A DNA stretch of 64,000 bases from CANNDT01 sp945876205 (GTDB lineage: Bacteria > Acidobacteriota > Vicinamibacteria > Vicinamibacterales > UBA2999): positions 18,085-82,084 of the forward strand of contig CANNDT010000008.1 in assembly GCA_947503365.1 (NCBI GenBank), read 5' to 3'. The position numbers and the translations under genes were made by a program. This document shows positions 1-8,896 of the stretch, one piece after another (within the stretch, counting starts at the first letter, position 1; each line of letters begins with the position of its first letter). Under the pieces are notes generated by a model, which worked only from the letters and a program-made list of their open reading frames with translations, was not told the origin of the DNA and made no database searches.

Positions 1-547
1 CGGCCTGCCTGACGGCGTCGGCCCGCATCAGGCCGTACACCATGTCGCCCGAAGCCACGTGCTCACGGCAGACGTGCAGCCAGCGTTCGTCGAGCGAGGC
101 GAGACCGCGGGTCTCAAAGAGGCGAGCCGGCTTGTCGAGGAGATGTCCCTCCGCATCGAGCCGGCGCGTCAACGGGTACGCGAGCACCACGTTCGGATTG
201 GCTTCCATCTCGCGAACCAGCGTCTCGAGCCAGCGCGCATCCCATCGATCGTGATCGCTCGCCCACGCAAAATACCGAACCTGCGGATCGGCGGTGGCTT
301 CCTGAAACGCGTGGCGCCACGCCGCGGTCATCCCCTGGCGCTGGTCATGGCGAACGTAGCGGACGCGCGCATCACGGCTCGCATACTCGCGTGCGATCGC
401 CTCGGTCTGATCGCCCGATCCATCGTCCACCAGGATGAGGCGGAAGTTGCGGTAGGTTTGGCCGAGGATCGAATCGAGCGCCTCGCGCAGGTACGGGTCG
501 CGGTTGAAGAGCGTCGCGCCGATCCCGACGAGAGGCGGCTGGGTCAT
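1..547 (-). CDS. Glycosyltransferase family 2, 3' part missing
   Basis: This is the last gene of the minus-strand string and runs off the window edge, so only about 182 N-terminal residues are visible. Its ATG (545-547) overlaps the stop of the preceding gene as ATGA. The protein opens with a GT-A nucleotide-binding fold: a short beta strand ending in NRDPYLREALDSI, then LILVDDGSGDQT near residue 40, and ASDHD near residue 100 in the place of the metal-binding DXD. These are hallmarks of GT2 enzymes, which transfer a sugar from a nucleotide-sugar donor in the cytoplasm. Lying after an ABC polysaccharide exporter and two GT-B-like genes, it probably adds one sugar to the exported glycan. The donor and acceptor cannot be read from the sequence. 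Confidence 0.85.
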   Translation of the reverse strand, partial: MTQPPLVGIGATLFNRDPYLREALDSILGQTYRNFRLILVDDGSGDQTEAIAREYASRDARVRYVRHDQRQGMTAAWRHAFQEATADPQVRYFAWASDHDRWDARWLETLVREMEANPNVVLAYPLTRRLDAEGHLLDKPARLFETRGLASLDERWLHVCREHVASGDMVYGLMRADAVRQA

Positions 548-2121
548 CGGCTGCGCAGCAGGCGATCGAGGCCGATGCGCACCCCCTTCTTCATCGACTT
601 CTGCGCGCGATAGATCCGCGCACCCGCCTTCTTGCGCAGCGACTTGACGGCCTTTGGATCGGTCGCGAGCCACCAGGCGCCGGCATAGGCCGATCCGGCG
701 AAGAGCACCGGCCAGAGCGCCGGCGCCCACCACGGGGTTCGCTCGACAGGCCGGCTGCCGCGACGCCCGAGCGCTTCGATCGCGTCAGCCACCAGCGGAG
801 TGCAAGCGACGTCGAGCCCGCGCGGCCTGATGAACGACGAGACGAACCGCCTGGTTTCCGCCCGCGCCTCGTCCTGGTGGGACATCACGTGCGCGAGCTG
901 CGCGACGTGCTCCTCGAGGGTCGACGCCAGGCGAAGGAAGCCGCCGTTCTCCGGTAGCAGGTAGTGAAAATGAACCGTGCCTTCCTGCGTGCGTGAGAAT
1001 TCCTTCGTTGACATCGACAGCACGGGACGCCCGAGGATCGCGGCTTCGATCATCGCGCTCGTGTTGATCCCCACGACCGCAGCGCTGTGGAAGAGTGAAT
1101 CGAAGAAGCCGTCCCGGCTCTGTTCCTCCATCGGGTTGTACTGCTGCGACGGCCAGATGACGACGCCCGGTTGATTCGGGAATGCCGCGGTCGCCCATGC
1201 CCCGAAGTTGTAGGGATGCGGCCGGACCAGGATCGGCATGTCGGCCAGCGCCGCGTTCGCGCGCACCGCCACGATCCACGAGCGGACGAACTCGAGCTCC
1301 GCCAGCGAGATGGAAATGAAACTGGACGAGCAGGTGTAGAGGATAAACGGGCGGGCGGAGGGCAACCCCGCCCTCTGACAAAATTCTTCACGCGTCGTGC
1401 TCGGCTTTCGCGTGAACCAGCGATCAAACGGCTGCGCCCCGGTCACGACGACCGAATCGGGCGACACGGCGTGATACTCGACGGCCTCGCGCTTCTGCGC
1501 CTCATTCCAGACGATGACGGCGTCTGGCTGTACGCGCATCAGGCCCTTATTCGTCAGATTGTCCCAGCTCGGAATGCACGCGCCGACGGGAAGGCCAAGC
1601 GCGTGCGCCGCCTTCACCAGCTCGACCTGGTCGGACCGCGCATCGACGAGTGGTGACACCAGCACCACGTCCGGCTTGTGCTCCCGGAGAAACGCTTCGA
1701 CTGCCGGACTGCTGGGGATGGCGCGCTGCAGAACGGTCAAGGCCTTCAGCAGCAGCCGCGTCCCGGTGACGCCCAGCGAGCGAACCGAATCGAGAAAGTA
1801 GAAGCCTCGTGGCAACGCCTTCCGCTTCATCCGCGCACGGAGCGCGGGCGCGGAGGCGAGCCGGGGATGGAGGTAGCGCGCGAAATCCATGATCCCGCGA
1901 AGTCCGTCGGCGATCGGCGCCCAGACGCCGGCGCGCTCAGGCACGAGACCAAGCGCCACCACGCGGCCTTCGTCCTGCACGTGCTCGAGGCGAACAGGCT
2001 TGGTGTCACGTTGCTGGTTCACGGCAAGCGCGATGTGATGGCCGCGGGCCGCGAGCAACTGGATCGTCTCGTCGTAGAACCGAACGTATTCAGCGGAGGT
2101 CATCGCGAACAGGATGTTCAC
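544..2121 (-). CDS. GT-B-like transferase, CDP-glycerophosphotransferase-like (paralogue 1 of 4)
   Basis: A 525 aa cytoplasmic protein with the look of a two-Rossmann-domain GT-B fold. The N-terminus (NILFAMTS...LAARGH) is a typical first strand and helix. Three blocks recur in all four paralogues of this window: SWDNLTNKG near residue 187, VRPHP near 300, and GINTSAMIEA near 353. The VRPHP and later S/T..E pairs resemble the CDP-glycerol glycerophosphotransferase and UDP-GlcNAc 2-epimerase superfamily, so a role as glycosyl- or polyol-phosphate transferase is inferred. The start is GTG (2119-2121), overlapping the upstream stop as GTGA, and its own stop overlaps the next gene as ATGA. A basic C-terminal tail (from about 460) includes a hydrophobic patch, which may touch the membrane. 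Confidence 0.7.
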   Translation of the reverse strand: MNILFAMTSAEYVRFYDETIQLLAARGHHIALAVNQQRDTKPVRLEHVQDEGRVVALGLVPERAGVWAPIADGLRGIMDFARYLHPRLASAPALRARMKRKALPRGFYFLDSVRSLGVTGTRLLLKALTVLQRAIPSSPAVEAFLREHKPDVVLVSPLVDARSDQVELVKAAHALGLPVGACIPSWDNLTNKGLMRVQPDAVIVWNEAQKREAVEYHAVSPDSVVVTGAQPFDRWFTRKPSTTREEFCQRAGLPSARPFILYTCSSSFISISLAELEFVRSWIVAVRANAALADMPILVRPHPYNFGAWATAAFPNQPGVVIWPSQQYNPMEEQSRDGFFDSLFHSAAVVGINTSAMIEAAILGRPVLSMSTKEFSRTQEGTVHFHYLLPENGGFLRLASTLEEHVAQLAHVMSHQDEARAETRRFVSSFIRPRGLDVACTPLVADAIEALGRRGSRPVERTPWWAPALWPVLFAGSAYAGAWWLATDPKAVKSLRKKAGARIYRAQKSMKKGVRIGLDRLLRSR

Positions 2122-3662
2122 CGAGCCTCCTCTGCAGCGGCATCCTTGTCGCGAAATCCCTGTTCGGCCTTCTCGCGCCGGGCGGTCTTCCGCCGGCGCT
2201 GCGCGGCGCCCTGCGCCGCCAGTGCCAGCGGCGTAAGCAGCGCATGCAAGACCGGGGCGAGCATCCCGTCGCGGTGCGGCTCGACCTTGCCGAGAAGCCC
2301 TTCGGCTTCGATGACGTCGGCGAATACTTCCGCCGCCGGCACGTCGAGGCCGCGCGGACGGATGAACGACTCGACAAAGCGCCGGCCTTTGTCGTCGAGC
2401 GAGCTGCGCCCGGTCAACAGATCGGCAATCTGCGCGTAGTGTTCGGTAAGCGTCTGCGCCACGTGCAGCAGCCCGCCATTGGCGCTCTGCAGATGCCTGA
2501 AATGCAGCGTCCCCTCTTGCGTGCCGGCAAACTCGGGATCGAGCACGGTGTAGACCAGGCGGCCAATGATTCCCGACTCAATCAGCCCGCTCGTGTTGAT
2601 GCCGACGACGCCCGCGCTGTGGAACATCGAGTCGAAGTACTCAGCGCGCGCTTCCTGGTCTACCGGATTCGCACCGCCGCGCGGATAGACCACGGCATTG
2701 CCGTAGCGCGCCAGGTCGACGCTCGCCCACTGCTCGAAGTTCTGCGGATGCGGCCTCACCAGGACGCCGGCGTCCCGAAGCTCCGGCACGGCGCTCTCGC
2801 GCAAACCAGCAATCCACCGTTCGACGAAGCCAACTTCGTGCGGCGTGATGAAGGGCGACGAGCAGAGATAGAGCAGAAACGGGCGGTCGGTCCGGAGTCC
2901 GGCGCGCGCGCAGAATGCCTCGCGCGTGGTGCTCGGACGCGTGACGAACCAATGGTCGTACGCCTGCGCTCCCGTCACCGCGACGCGCGCCGGGTCGATG
3001 CCGTGGATCTCGGCCGCCTCGCGGCGCTGCGATTCGTTCCAGACGACCACGCGATCGGGCGTGACGTGGATCAAGCCCTTCGTGGTCAGATGATCCCAGC
3101 TGCCGACGCACAGCACACTTCGGATACCGAGACGCGCCGCCGCGCGGACGTAATCGCCCTGCTGTGAGCCGAAATACAGGAGCGGCGTCACCATCAAGAG
3201 GTCCGGTCGCTCGGCTTCGATGAACCGGGTGACCTCGCTCGACACCGGAAGCGATCGCTCGAGGGCACGGACCACCGAAGCCATGGCCCGTACGCCGGGC
3301 CGACTACCGAGCACGGGCAACCGGGCAAGCGTCGAGGCAAAGCCGGGCGCCTGCGAGGCAGCGCGTGCGGTCAACTTGGGACTCGCGGCATAGCGCGGAT
3401 GGCGATAGCGCCAATAGTCGAGCGTCAGGCGCAGCGCGCTGCCGAGCGGCTGCCAGGTCGTGTCCTTCGTCCGCGGACCTTCGACCGCGGAAATGAGGTC
3501 TGGAAAATCCGCCTTCAGGTTCTCGATCGTGCGAGTGCCGCCGAGGTTGTCGCGCCGATCGGCGACCAGCCGGATCTCATGCCCCCGCGCCGCGAGCGCG
3601 CGAATCGCGAACTCGAAATTACGCAGGAAGCCGAAATGGCTCGTCGTGAAGAGAATCTTCAA
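2118..3662 (-). CDS. GT-B-like transferase, CDP-glycerophosphotransferase-like (paralogue 2 of 4)
   Basis: A 514 aa paralogue directly upstream of its sister at 544-2121, so the pair looks like a tandem duplication. It keeps the family blocks SWDHLTTKG near residue 192, VRPHPQNF near 305 and GINTSGLIES near 357. The start is a TTG at 3660-3662. I chose it because the resulting N-terminus MKILFTTSHFGFLRN aligns with the starts of the other paralogues, and I see no good Shine-Dalgarno sequence to argue otherwise. It lies 23 bases after the permease gene of the ABC exporter, which suggests that its product acts on the same chain. The tail after residue 470 is very basic (RRRKTARREKAEQ). Substrate unknown. 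Confidence 0.68.
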   Translation of the reverse strand: MKILFTTSHFGFLRNFEFAIRALAARGHEIRLVADRRDNLGGTRTIENLKADFPDLISAVEGPRTKDTTWQPLGSALRLTLDYWRYRHPRYAASPKLTARAASQAPGFASTLARLPVLGSRPGVRAMASVVRALERSLPVSSEVTRFIEAERPDLLMVTPLLYFGSQQGDYVRAAARLGIRSVLCVGSWDHLTTKGLIHVTPDRVVVWNESQRREAAEIHGIDPARVAVTGAQAYDHWFVTRPSTTREAFCARAGLRTDRPFLLYLCSSPFITPHEVGFVERWIAGLRESAVPELRDAGVLVRPHPQNFEQWASVDLARYGNAVVYPRGGANPVDQEARAEYFDSMFHSAGVVGINTSGLIESGIIGRLVYTVLDPEFAGTQEGTLHFRHLQSANGGLLHVAQTLTEHYAQIADLLTGRSSLDDKGRRFVESFIRPRGLDVPAAEVFADVIEAEGLLGKVEPHRDGMLAPVLHALLTPLALAAQGAAQRRRKTARREKAEQGFRDKDAAAEEAR

Positions 3663-3685
3663 TGAGCGGATGTCGACAGTTGCAA

Positions 3686-4591
3686 TTACAGGTTATCGAT
3701 GGCGGCAGCTTCAGCGCGGCCGAAGAACCAGACGCCGCCGATGAAGACGAGGGCGATGACGACGCACGCGGTCATCAGCGGCACCGCCGGAAACTCGCCG
3801 ACTCCCAGCACCGACCATTTATACGTCTCGACCAGCGGTGCCATCGGATTCACGTAGACGAGCCAGCGGTGTTGCGGCGGAACCTGAGACATCGGGTAGA
3901 TGACCGGCGTCACGTAGAACCAGAACCGGGTGATGTACCGCAGCCCGAACTTCAGATCCTCGAACTTCGACTGCAGCACGCTCGTCCACAACCCGACCGA
4001 GACGGTGAAGAAGAGGGTGAGCACGATGGCCATGGCGCCCAGGAGGAGCCGCGGTCCGACGATCAGGTACCAACGACCTTCAGTGAAGTAGTAGTACACC
4101 GCGACGCCGACCAGAAGCGCCGCATAGATGAAGAAATTCACCAGCGACGGCAGCGCCGCGGCAAACGGCGCGATCAGGCGTGGGAAATACACCTTCTTCA
4201 TCAGGCTTGCTGACTGATCGAAGCTCCTGGTGACGAACCGCAGGCCGCGCTCAAACAACATCCACGCGCAATTGCCGGTAAGAAAGAACAAGAAGTACGG
4301 AATGCCATCGGAAGGCACGTCGAGCAGGCCGCCGAAAATAAACGCGGTGATGGCGAGCGGCAGCAGCGGACGGGCGAACAGCCAGAACGGCCCCAGGGTG
4401 GTGCCCTTGTACATCCCCTGCACGTATTTCGTGGAGAAGTACGAGAGCACTCGGCGGTACCGCCAGAACTCCTTGAGCCGTACGAACAGGCCTGCGCGAT
4501 TGGCGTCGATGACCCATTTTTCGTGAGCGACTTCGCCCGCTTCGGCGCTCGGCACCGCGAATCCCAGCGAACGTCTCAGTTCAAGCAGCAT
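3686..4591 (-). CDS. wzm: Polysaccharide ABC transporter permease (Wzm-type)
   Basis: A 301 aa ABC-2 type integral membrane protein with about six membrane segments. It would form, with the ATPase encoded immediately upstream, the inner-membrane channel that moves a completed lipid-linked O-antigen or capsule chain to the periplasm. The N-terminal amphipathic stretch (FWRYRRVLSYFSTKYVQGMY) and the late block VNPMAPLVETYK are typical of the Wzm/TagG/KpsM group. Its start overlaps the wzt stop by 11 bases, so the two are translationally coupled. The length is close to the family norm, allowing for a short extra N-terminus. Presence of this pair argues for ABC-dependent rather than Wzx/Wzy export of the glycan made by this locus. 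Confidence 0.92.
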   Translation of the reverse strand: MLLELRRSLGFAVPSAEAGEVAHEKWVIDANRAGLFVRLKEFWRYRRVLSYFSTKYVQGMYKGTTLGPFWLFARPLLPLAITAFIFGGLLDVPSDGIPYFLFFLTGNCAWMLFERGLRFVTRSFDQSASLMKKVYFPRLIAPFAAALPSLVNFFIYAALLVGVAVYYYFTEGRWYLIVGPRLLLGAMAIVLTLFFTVSVGLWTSVLQSKFEDLKFGLRYITRFWFYVTPVIYPMSQVPPQHRWLVYVNPMAPLVETYKWSVLGVGEFPAVPLMTACVVIALVFIGGVWFFGRAEAAAIDNL

Positions 4592-5858
4592 TGTCGACCT
4601 TCTCGATCGCCCACTCGAGACGCGGCGAAATCAAGCCGGCGCGTTGGGTGCGTCCGACCTTCGCCTCGTCACTCGAGTACGCCATGAACGAGATCGCGTT
4701 GTAGTTGACCAGGATGTACTCCTTGCCGTCGCGCAGGATGTCGAGCGTGACCCCGGCGGTGTAGTTCCTGTCGGAGAGGAGATTCGCGGGGATCTTCATG
4801 AACGCGTCGTAGACGCCTTCGCTCTCCAACTCTCGATACTCTTCGTCCACCGCCCGAAAAATCAACTCGCGTCTGACATGCAGATCGGCGCCGCAGCGGA
4901 CAGACAGCCGTCCGCGATGCGTGCGAAAACGGATCCGCAGGCCAAACGGCTCGTTGATGGCCGGTGCCCCGACTTCCCGGCCCGTCGAGGATACGACCCG
5001 GACCGACATGATTTCAGCGTACCGGTTCGCCGTGCGCCCCTTCTCCGACCGCGCCACGTCGGCGCGGAGCCAACTGGCGTTCTGGTACTCGGTGACGACA
5101 TCTTCAGGATCGCCGTCCTTGATGACCTCGCCTTTATCAATCCAGATGACGCGGTTGCAGACACGCATGATCGCATCCATATCGTGCGACACGAACAGTA
5201 CGGTCAATCCTTCCTTGCCCATCTGCTCGACACGCTCGAGACATCGTTCCTGGAACGCGAGGTCACCGACGGCGAGGATCTCGTCGGCCAGCAGGATGCG
5301 CGGCTGCATATTGACCGCCACTGAAAAGGCCAGCCGCAGGTACATGCCGCTCGAATAGAACTTCAACGGCCGGTCGGCAAACTCGCGAAGCTCGGCCCAG
5401 TCGAGGATCTGGTCATAGCACGCGAGCGCTTCGCGCTTTGAAAAGCCGTTGAGCGCCGCATTCATCAGGATGTTTTCGAGCGCGGGTTGTTCGTCATCGA
5501 ATCCGGCTCCCAGTTCGAGAAGCGAGACAACACGTCCCACGCCGACGACACGTCCAACGGTCGGTGCCGTCACGCGAGCAATCAGCTTCAGCAGCGTCGT
5601 CTTGCCGGCACCGTTGGCGCCGATGACCCCGAGAATGGTGCCCGGAGCGACCTGCAGCGTGACATTGCGGAGCGCCCAGAACTCTTTCACGCTGGACACC
5701 GTGGCAGGCGGCGCATCCGCATCAGGCGGTGAGCGCCGAAGCCGTCCGCGCAGATTCTTGAAAAACGCACTGACCCGTCCGGGTTCCTCTTCGGGAGCGG
5801 GACTGGAACTCGACACGTAGTAGCACTTGCCGAGACTCTCGAACGTGAGATTGTTCAT
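4581..5858 (-). CDS. wzt: Polysaccharide ABC transporter ATP-binding protein (Wzt-type)
   Basis: A 425 aa cytoplasmic ATPase. Walker A is GANGAGKT (residues 80-87), the signature is YSSGM (168-172) and Walker B runs through ILLADEILAVGD (188-199). An insert of about 30 residues (Pro/Arg-rich, residues 20-55) precedes the core. After residue about 260 comes an extra domain of roughly 160 aa with beta-sandwich character, as in Wzt proteins that recognise a modified, non-reducing chain end. The methyltransferases of this locus could provide such a terminator, which is inference. The gene lies 18 bases after a TIGR04372 gene and overlaps wzm. Confidence 0.93.
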   Translation of the reverse strand: MNNLTFESLGKCYYVSSSSPAPEEEPGRVSAFFKNLRGRLRRSPPDADAPPATVSSVKEFWALRNVTLQVAPGTILGVIGANGAGKTTLLKLIARVTAPTVGRVVGVGRVVSLLELGAGFDDEQPALENILMNAALNGFSKREALACYDQILDWAELREFADRPLKFYSSGMYLRLAFSVAVNMQPRILLADEILAVGDLAFQERCLERVEQMGKEGLTVLFVSHDMDAIMRVCNRVIWIDKGEVIKDGDPEDVVTEYQNASWLRADVARSEKGRTANRYAEIMSVRVVSSTGREVGAPAINEPFGLRIRFRTHRGRLSVRCGADLHVRRELIFRAVDEEYRELESEGVYDAFMKIPANLLSDRNYTAGVTLDILRDGKEYILVNYNAISFMAYSSDEAKVGRTQRAGLISPRLEWAIEKVDNAA

Positions 5859-5876
5859 GCGATTAAGGGCGTCGGG

Positions 5877-7163
5877 TCACTGTGTCGCGAGCGCCGCGCG
5901 CGCAATGCGGCCGTCGCCGAGGAACCCTTCGTGGAGTCCCCACTTACGGATGTAATAAAGACGTCGTCCCAGGTCATTGGCGGCCGAGACGATGGCGTCG
6001 TGGTAGGCGCGCTGGGCCGGCGATTCGGTCCAGCGTCCGCCGATCCATTCGAGCATTTCTTCGGTGGCTTGCCGAATCTGCTCAGGGGTGTTGTCGACGT
6101 AGCGATAACGGCGCGTGTCGCGGAGCTGGCTCTGGTAGTCGAAGCCGATCAGGTCGAGGTTCGACAACTGGCGCCCCTCCTGTTCGTCCACGACCGTCTT
6201 CGGCAGGATGAGACCCGGCGCGCGAATGGGGTAGCTGCTGATCGGTTCCGTCGCGTTCGCGAGAAGAAACGGTGTGTTCGTCACGCAGGTAATCCCGATC
6301 AGGCCGGACTCCCCTCCGATCAGCAGATCGCTGCGCAGCAGGCAGTAAATCTCGAGGAGGTTCGTACGCGCCGGAGACGTGGCGAGGTCCACAACACCCG
6401 GATGCGATAGCGGGGTCATTGTCGGATCGCCGAGGCGAACCACGGTGTAGCCGCGCTGAACGAGCGCGTCCACCGCGTCGAGGTAGGTCTCGATCCGCGC
6501 GTTGCGGGTGCTGTCGTCGCGCCGCGCCCCCGGCTTGGTCTCGTGGATCTCGGCGCCACGCTTGTAGCCAGGCTCGCGGGCGTGAATGCATACCAGCCGC
6601 GCGTCCGGCGCAATCCCGAGAGCCTGCGCCTCGCGTTCAGCCTTCTCACGAGCGGCGGCATGCAACTGCACCGGTACCGGCGTGCGGAGCAGCCGCCGTT
6701 CGTAATACGGAGGCGGCTGGCGCTTCCCCTCTGCGACGTGCTCGACCGCGACGCGCAGGCGCCGGCGCGTGTCGCGCAGCCGGGTGCGAACCTCGTCCGG
6801 GATTGTCGGGTCCTCAACGTATCGCGACGCCTCGAGCAGCAGTTCCCGCTCGAACTCCTCGCGGAGGTCTTCGCGCCATCCGTCGACGCGTTCGCGAAGG
6901 TTCCGCCACGAGATGCAGGTGCGAAACAGCTCCCGAAACATCCGCGGCGGCCGCAGGACCCGCACTTGCGAGCTCTCCAGTTCGAAGACACCGCTCCCAA
7001 GCGGGTTGGACGGCCGTACGAAATAGACGTCGGCGCCCTTCTCACGGGCGTGCGCAAGTGACATCACGACTTCAAGTCCCAGATGCCCGTAGTGCTGAGG
7101 ATCCGGACGGGCGACGAGCACTCGTTTCGCCCCGAGCCGGACCGTCGTCCTGGGAAAGTTCAT
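5877..7163 (-). CDS. TIGR04372-type glycosyltransferase (copy 1 of 3)
   Basis: A 428 aa protein. The blocks YGHLGLEVVMSLA near residue 25, ELESSQVRVLRP near 62, CIHAREPGYK near 192, and VRLGDPTMTPLSHPG near 245 recall the TIGR04372 family of putative glycosyltransferases seen in surface-polysaccharide loci. The GT-B-like second half has GGESGL followed by a conserved TEPISSYPIR. It is very similar to the copy at 8893-10179 and both have exactly 428 residues, so one arose from the other by duplication with an intervening GT-B-like gene. The ATG (7161-7163) overlaps the stop of that gene as ATGA. Donor and acceptor are unknown. Family assignment is from memory of the motifs. Confidence 0.75.
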   Translation of the reverse strand: MNFPRTTVRLGAKRVLVARPDPQHYGHLGLEVVMSLAHAREKGADVYFVRPSNPLGSGVFELESSQVRVLRPPRMFRELFRTCISWRNLRERVDGWREDLREEFERELLLEASRYVEDPTIPDEVRTRLRDTRRRLRVAVEHVAEGKRQPPPYYERRLLRTPVPVQLHAAAREKAEREAQALGIAPDARLVCIHAREPGYKRGAEIHETKPGARRDDSTRNARIETYLDAVDALVQRGYTVVRLGDPTMTPLSHPGVVDLATSPARTNLLEIYCLLRSDLLIGGESGLIGITCVTNTPFLLANATEPISSYPIRAPGLILPKTVVDEQEGRQLSNLDLIGFDYQSQLRDTRRYRYVDNTPEQIRQATEEMLEWIGGRWTESPAQRAYHDAIVSAANDLGRRLYYIRKWGLHEGFLGDGRIARAALATQ

Positions 7164-8896
7164 CGTGTCAGCAGACGCAAGACGCGAGCACCGATGACTC
7201 GGGTGTTCACGCGAACCCTGTGCACGAGATATCTCGACCGGTTACGGACGCGCTTGACGCCTTCCTTCCACGGGTCGAGCACGAAGCGTCGCGTCGACTT
7301 TTCGGCTTCCCGGGCCCAGGACTTGGATAGCCGCGGCACCGCCAGCGCCGCATTCCGCAGGCGATACGGCAACGCCCAGGCCTGCACGAACAGGAACAGC
7401 GGCGGACGCATCAGGACGTAGACCCACCACGGACGTCGATCCGGCATGTCGGCGACGAACCAGGCGAGCGGATAGAGGAGCTGACGGGCCAGGCGCGTGA
7501 CCGCGGTATCCGGGTTGTCCTTCGCTACCGGATGCGATCCGAGATCCACGATCGCCGCCGCAAGCCGCGGCGTGGCCGGCTGGTCGATTCCGAACGGGCG
7601 CACGAAGTACTCGACGAACCGGCGGCTCCGCTCGGCCTGCTCGCCGCCGCCACGGAGCATCACTCCGAGGTGCGCCGCATGCTCGTTGAGGTCGCGAGCG
7701 ATCTCGACGAGGCCGCCGTTCACCAGGTGATGGAAGTGCAGCGTGCCGCCCTGCGAATGCGTGAAGTCCGACGACGTCACCGTGCACACGATGCGGCCGA
7801 CGATGGCCGCCTCGATCTGCGCGCTGGTATTGACGCCGACAACCGCCGTGCTGAAGTAAAGCGAGTCAAAGAAGTCGTGCTTGAATTCGGGCGCGAAAAA
7901 GTCGGCGCCTGCCGGCGGCCACAGCGACGTGCGAGGCCACTGCTCGAGATCCAGTCCCGCCCACTGCGTCGCATTGCTCGGATGAGGACGAATCAGGATG
8001 TTGGCGCCGGCCACCACTTCGTCGGCCGACGATCGAAGCGCGGAGAGCCATCTCAGTCCGAAGCCTGCCTCGTTGGGCGCGATGAATGACGAGGAGCCGA
8101 GATACAGGATGATCGGCCGGCTGGGGTCGAGGCCCATCGTCTCGCAGAACTGTTCGCGGGTGCGGCTTGGCTTCCACGAAAACCAGTGATCGAAAATCTG
8201 CGCGCCGGTGGCGACGACCCGGTCGCGCGGCACGCCGTGCAGCGTCACCGCTTCTTCGATCTGCGCCGCGTTCCAGACGAAGACCTTGTCGGGCACGACG
8301 CGAATCGCGCCCTTGTTGGTCAGGTTGTCCCAGCTCGCCACCGCGAGGGCCACCGGAATGCCGAGCGCCCGGGCCGACTTGATGTAGTCGACCTGGATCG
8401 AGCCCGGATCCACCAGCGGCGTGACGAGCACCACATCCGGCGCCTGGCTGCGCAGAAATTCCGTGACGTCGACGCTGAGAGGGATTACCGATTCCAGGTC
8501 GCGTAAGACGCCGGTGACCAACGCGCCGCCCGCGGCGCCAAATCGCTGGACCAGATGAAGAAACGGACGAAACGTGCGGGGCACCGTACGCTCGGCGCGT
8601 GTGCGCAGGCCGGTCGCCGCCTTGTACTGCGGATGCGTATAGCGAAGGAAGTCGATCAGCAGCCGGTCGACCCGGGCCGCACGCGACCAGACGCCGTCCT
8701 CGGGGACAGGCGCGCGGCCCATCGTCACCGCCGGGACCTCGCGAGCGAGATTCTGTCCGACGATGTCCTCGCCCATCTTGTTGCGATCGAGCTCCACCGC
8801 GATGTGGACGCGATGTCCTTCCGCCGCAAGCTGCCGGAGCACGCCCTCGTAGTTGCGAACGTATCCGCCGTGACGCATCACGAACAGGATCTTCAT
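7160..8896 (-). CDS. GT-B-like transferase, CDP-glycerophosphotransferase-like (paralogue 3 of 4)
   Basis: The longest of the four paralogues at 578 aa. It has SWDNLTNKG near residue 187, IRPHPSN near 302 and GVNTSAQIEA near 357. Compared with the others it carries a C-terminal extension of about 60 aa, with a hydrophobic segment (RPPLFLFVQAWALPYRLR) followed by a run of Arg/Lys residues. This looks like a membrane-associating tail. It is sandwiched between two near-identical TIGR04372 genes and overlaps both by four bases (ATGA at each side), so the three must be translated together. The three proteins plausibly act in sequence on one oligosaccharide. Exact chemistry not determinable. Confidence 0.68.
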   Translation of the reverse strand: MKILFVMRHGGYVRNYEGVLRQLAAEGHRVHIAVELDRNKMGEDIVGQNLAREVPAVTMGRAPVPEDGVWSRAARVDRLLIDFLRYTHPQYKAATGLRTRAERTVPRTFRPFLHLVQRFGAAGGALVTGVLRDLESVIPLSVDVTEFLRSQAPDVVLVTPLVDPGSIQVDYIKSARALGIPVALAVASWDNLTNKGAIRVVPDKVFVWNAAQIEEAVTLHGVPRDRVVATGAQIFDHWFSWKPSRTREQFCETMGLDPSRPIILYLGSSSFIAPNEAGFGLRWLSALRSSADEVVAGANILIRPHPSNATQWAGLDLEQWPRTSLWPPAGADFFAPEFKHDFFDSLYFSTAVVGVNTSAQIEAAIVGRIVCTVTSSDFTHSQGGTLHFHHLVNGGLVEIARDLNEHAAHLGVMLRGGGEQAERSRRFVEYFVRPFGIDQPATPRLAAAIVDLGSHPVAKDNPDTAVTRLARQLLYPLAWFVADMPDRRPWWVYVLMRPPLFLFVQAWALPYRLRNAALAVPRLSKSWAREAEKSTRRFVLDPWKEGVKRVRNRSRYLVHRVRVNTRVIGARVLRLLTR